NCBI GenBank assembly: GCA_903881265.1
Contig: CAIRSV010000195.1
Location: forward strand, 1 to 6,085
Source of the DNA: an uncultured Bacteroidota bacterium
GTDB lineage: Bacteria > Bacteroidota > Bacteroidia > Chitinophagales > Chitinophagaceae
Direction: 5' to 3'
DNA length: 6,085 nucleotides
Below are positions 4,986 to 6,085 of the stretch, piece after piece. The translations under genes were made by a program, and so were the position numbers. The notes under the pieces are model-generated. The model was not told the origin of the DNA. It was given only the letters and a program-made list of their open reading frames with translations, and made no database searches. Each line of letters begins with the position of its first letter. The first letter of the stretch is position 1.

Positions 4986-5873
4986 CTATCTAAAAATATC
5001 CGAAACGTTATGATGAATATTCATCGCCATCCTATCTGTAGGCAAATCATTGCTGTCGCCGCCAAAAGGATCCTCAATTTCTTCGGCAATCAATTCGAGA
5101 CTAGCTAAGACATAAAAAATAAACACCACGATAGGAATTGATAGATACCCTAGTGTGAACATGTAACCGAAAGGCAGCGTCATGACATATCCGAATATAA
5201 ATTTCTTTATGAATACACTGTATGAAAACGGAATTGGCGTATTCTTAATACGTTCGCAGGCACCGCAAACATTGGCAAAGGCCCTCAGTTCATCATTTAA
5301 TAAATAGAGGTGCGTATCGCTGATGACACCTTGCTGATGAAGTTTTGCGACATGCTCATAGATCAGGTTGGCCAGCTGATTTGGCAAATGCTTTTCCTTG
5401 TCAATTTTATCAATTAAGTTGCTACCTACTTGTCTGTCAAAAAGCTCATAGTCAGCCTCTCCAGACAACAGATGGTTGCGCAATGCAAACGCATACGCCG
5501 GTATAATCGTACGGAAAAAGACTCGGTCTTCGTGAAGTGTCAAGGGCAGAAAGGCGTTTAATTTAAACGCCAGATTTCGTGCATTGTTCGTCAAATCACC
5601 CCACTGCCTGCGACCCTCCCACCATCTATCATACGCCGAATTTGTTCTAAAAACCAAGAGCAAGGAAATAACGCCTCCTAACACCACATGCATCAATGTG
5701 ATATTTTTAAGGTGACTGCTTTCATCTAAATTAAGAAAATGCATGCCGGCAAAGACGACAAATCCCGTATACGCTGCAATCGCGAGCATTAAGGGGAATA
5801 GGATACGAATAGTATCGCCTTTATGAATCCTAAAAATGAACGTAAACCAGTCTTTGGTATTGTATTTTATCAT
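4986..5873 (-). CDS. Bestrophin-family (UPF0187) membrane ion channel protein
   Basis: This is a 295-residue integral membrane protein. Bacterial bestrophins form pentameric channels; the Klebsiella homologue is a cation channel, while the animal ones pass anions. Predicted membrane segments lie at about 24-46, 60-76, 224-238 and 240-262. The family hallmark FRTNSAYDRWWEGRRQWG occurs at 75-92, between the second hydrophobic segment and a cytosolic helical region. ACERIKNTPIPFSYSVF (205-221) leads into the third segment. EEIEDPFGGDSNDLP (264-278) matches the conserved acidic stretch after the last segment. I prefer the ATG at 5873 (MIKYNTKDWF). An 18-codon extension to a TTG at 5927 is possible, but it runs into a palindromic region and adds residues unlike the family. 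No operon partner is visible. Ion selectivity cannot be deduced. Confidence 0.9.
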   Translation of the reverse strand: MIKYNTKDWFTFIFRIHKGDTIRILFPLMLAIAAYTGFVVFAGMHFLNLDESSHLKNITLMHVVLGGVISLLLVFRTNSAYDRWWEGRRQWGDLTNNARNLAFKLNAFLPLTLHEDRVFFRTIIPAYAFALRNHLLSGEADYELFDRQVGSNLIDKIDKEKHLPNQLANLIYEHVAKLHQQGVISDTHLYLLNDELRAFANVCGACERIKNTPIPFSYSVFIKKFIFGYVMTLPFGYMFTLGYLSIPIVVFIFYVLASLELIAEEIEDPFGGDSNDLPTDRMAMNIHHNVSDIFR

Positions 5874-5920
5874 ATTCCGGCGAAGATAAGAATTTGATTC
5901 CGAAGGAACCTCACCCACTC

Positions 5921-5946
5921 TAATCAACTTGATTCAAGTAATCAAC
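5921..5946. promoter_or_regulatory. Candidate operator: palindrome flanked by 8-base direct repeats
   Basis: TAATCAAC occurs at 5921-5928 and 5939-5946, 18 bases apart. Between and overlapping them lies ACTTGATTCAAGT (5927-5939), a perfect dyad around one T. A second overlapping dyad pairs TTGATT (5929-5934) with AATCAA (5940-5945). The block lies 48-73 bases upstream of the preferred bestrophin start. A regulatory role is inferred from symmetry and position only. Confidence 0.4.
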
Positions 5947-6085
5947 GAGTTGTTTTTTTTATTTCCGTTTTTACTACGTCAACATCATAGGTCAATTTGG
6001 ACCATATCAATCTATTGAACAGTCGAAGCTAGTTACCAATGCACCGCTAAAAGAAATAGTGCAGAGATACGTAAGGCACTTTTTC
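5947..6085. other. Right-edge region without a supported gene
   Basis: No gene with a canonical start is seen here. One plus-strand frame stays open from a TAA at 5939-5941 to the window edge and ends in a protein-like stretch, including SIEQSKLVTNAPLKEIVQRY. It has no ATG, GTG or TTG start before that stretch. It may be the beginning of a gene that continues outside the window or a chance open frame. No promoter matching TAnnTTTG was seen on either strand. Confidence 0.4.

Noticed and set aside
5874..5927. TTG-initiated 18-residue extension of the bestrophin protein
   Set aside because: The extension is polar and unlike family N-termini, and its start lies inside a palindromic repeat; the ATG at 5873 is more natural.
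1..6085. Avoidance of GATC sites because of the restriction system
   Set aside because: By eye I counted 14 GATC sites across the window, not far enough below a rough expectation for this base composition to claim avoidance.
1..6085. CRISPR array, tRNA, rRNA or insertion sequence
   Set aside because: No regularly spaced repeats, tRNA-like folds, rRNA stretches or transposase frames were seen on either strand.

Overview
The window looks like a chromosomal segment of a Bacteroidota bacterium, probably from the Sphingobacteriia/Chitinophagia/Flavobacteriia side. Three things point there. The coding DNA is AT-rich. Several genes are preceded by the Bacteroidota promoter pattern (TTG, about 19 bases, then TAnnTTTG) instead of clear Shine-Dalgarno sites. 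The gene content also fits: a bacillithiol-linked YtxJ protein, small lipoproteins with a Cys lipobox, a saccharopine reductase-like enzyme and a bacterial bestrophin. The assignment rests on these signals only; no database was searched.

Left part (1-2100, all minus strand): a compact three-gene DpnII/MboI-type restriction-modification operon. It is read from right to left as a small XRE-type regulator (2039-1749), a Dam-like D12 class adenine methyltransferase (1752-832) and a DpnII-family endonuclease that runs off the left edge (857-1). The regulator and methyltransferase overlap by 4 bases (ATGA), and the methyltransferase and endonuclease overlap by 26 bases. A direct repeat that overlaps a possible -7 box sits just in front of the regulator. 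Between this operon and the next gene (2100-2251) lies a long imperfect inverted repeat that may be a module boundary or a large terminator-like hairpin.

Middle part (2252-4131): a 443-residue saccharopine dehydrogenase-family enzyme on the minus strand. It diverges from a plus-strand pair made of a 42-residue lipoprotein (3657-3785) and ytxJ (3799-4131). The two transcription units appear to share a 73-base region in which the two -7 elements abut head to head.

Right part (4128-5927, minus strand): folB (dihydroneopterin aldolase), a 109-residue lipoprotein just upstream of it with a well-formed Bacteroidota promoter, and a bestrophin-family channel. The folB frame is intact and keeps its catalytic residues, but it has no ATG, GTG or TTG at the expected N-terminus; an ATC codon sits exactly where the start should be. 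folB and ytxJ end tail to tail within one TTAA. The last 150 bases hold a palindrome with flanking direct repeats upstream of the bestrophin gene, but no gene I can support.

I did not find a clearly new biological system. The restriction-modification operon belongs to a known type. The observations most worth checking are the folB start codon, the abutting divergent promoters, the candidate operators and the hidden 42-residue lipoprotein.
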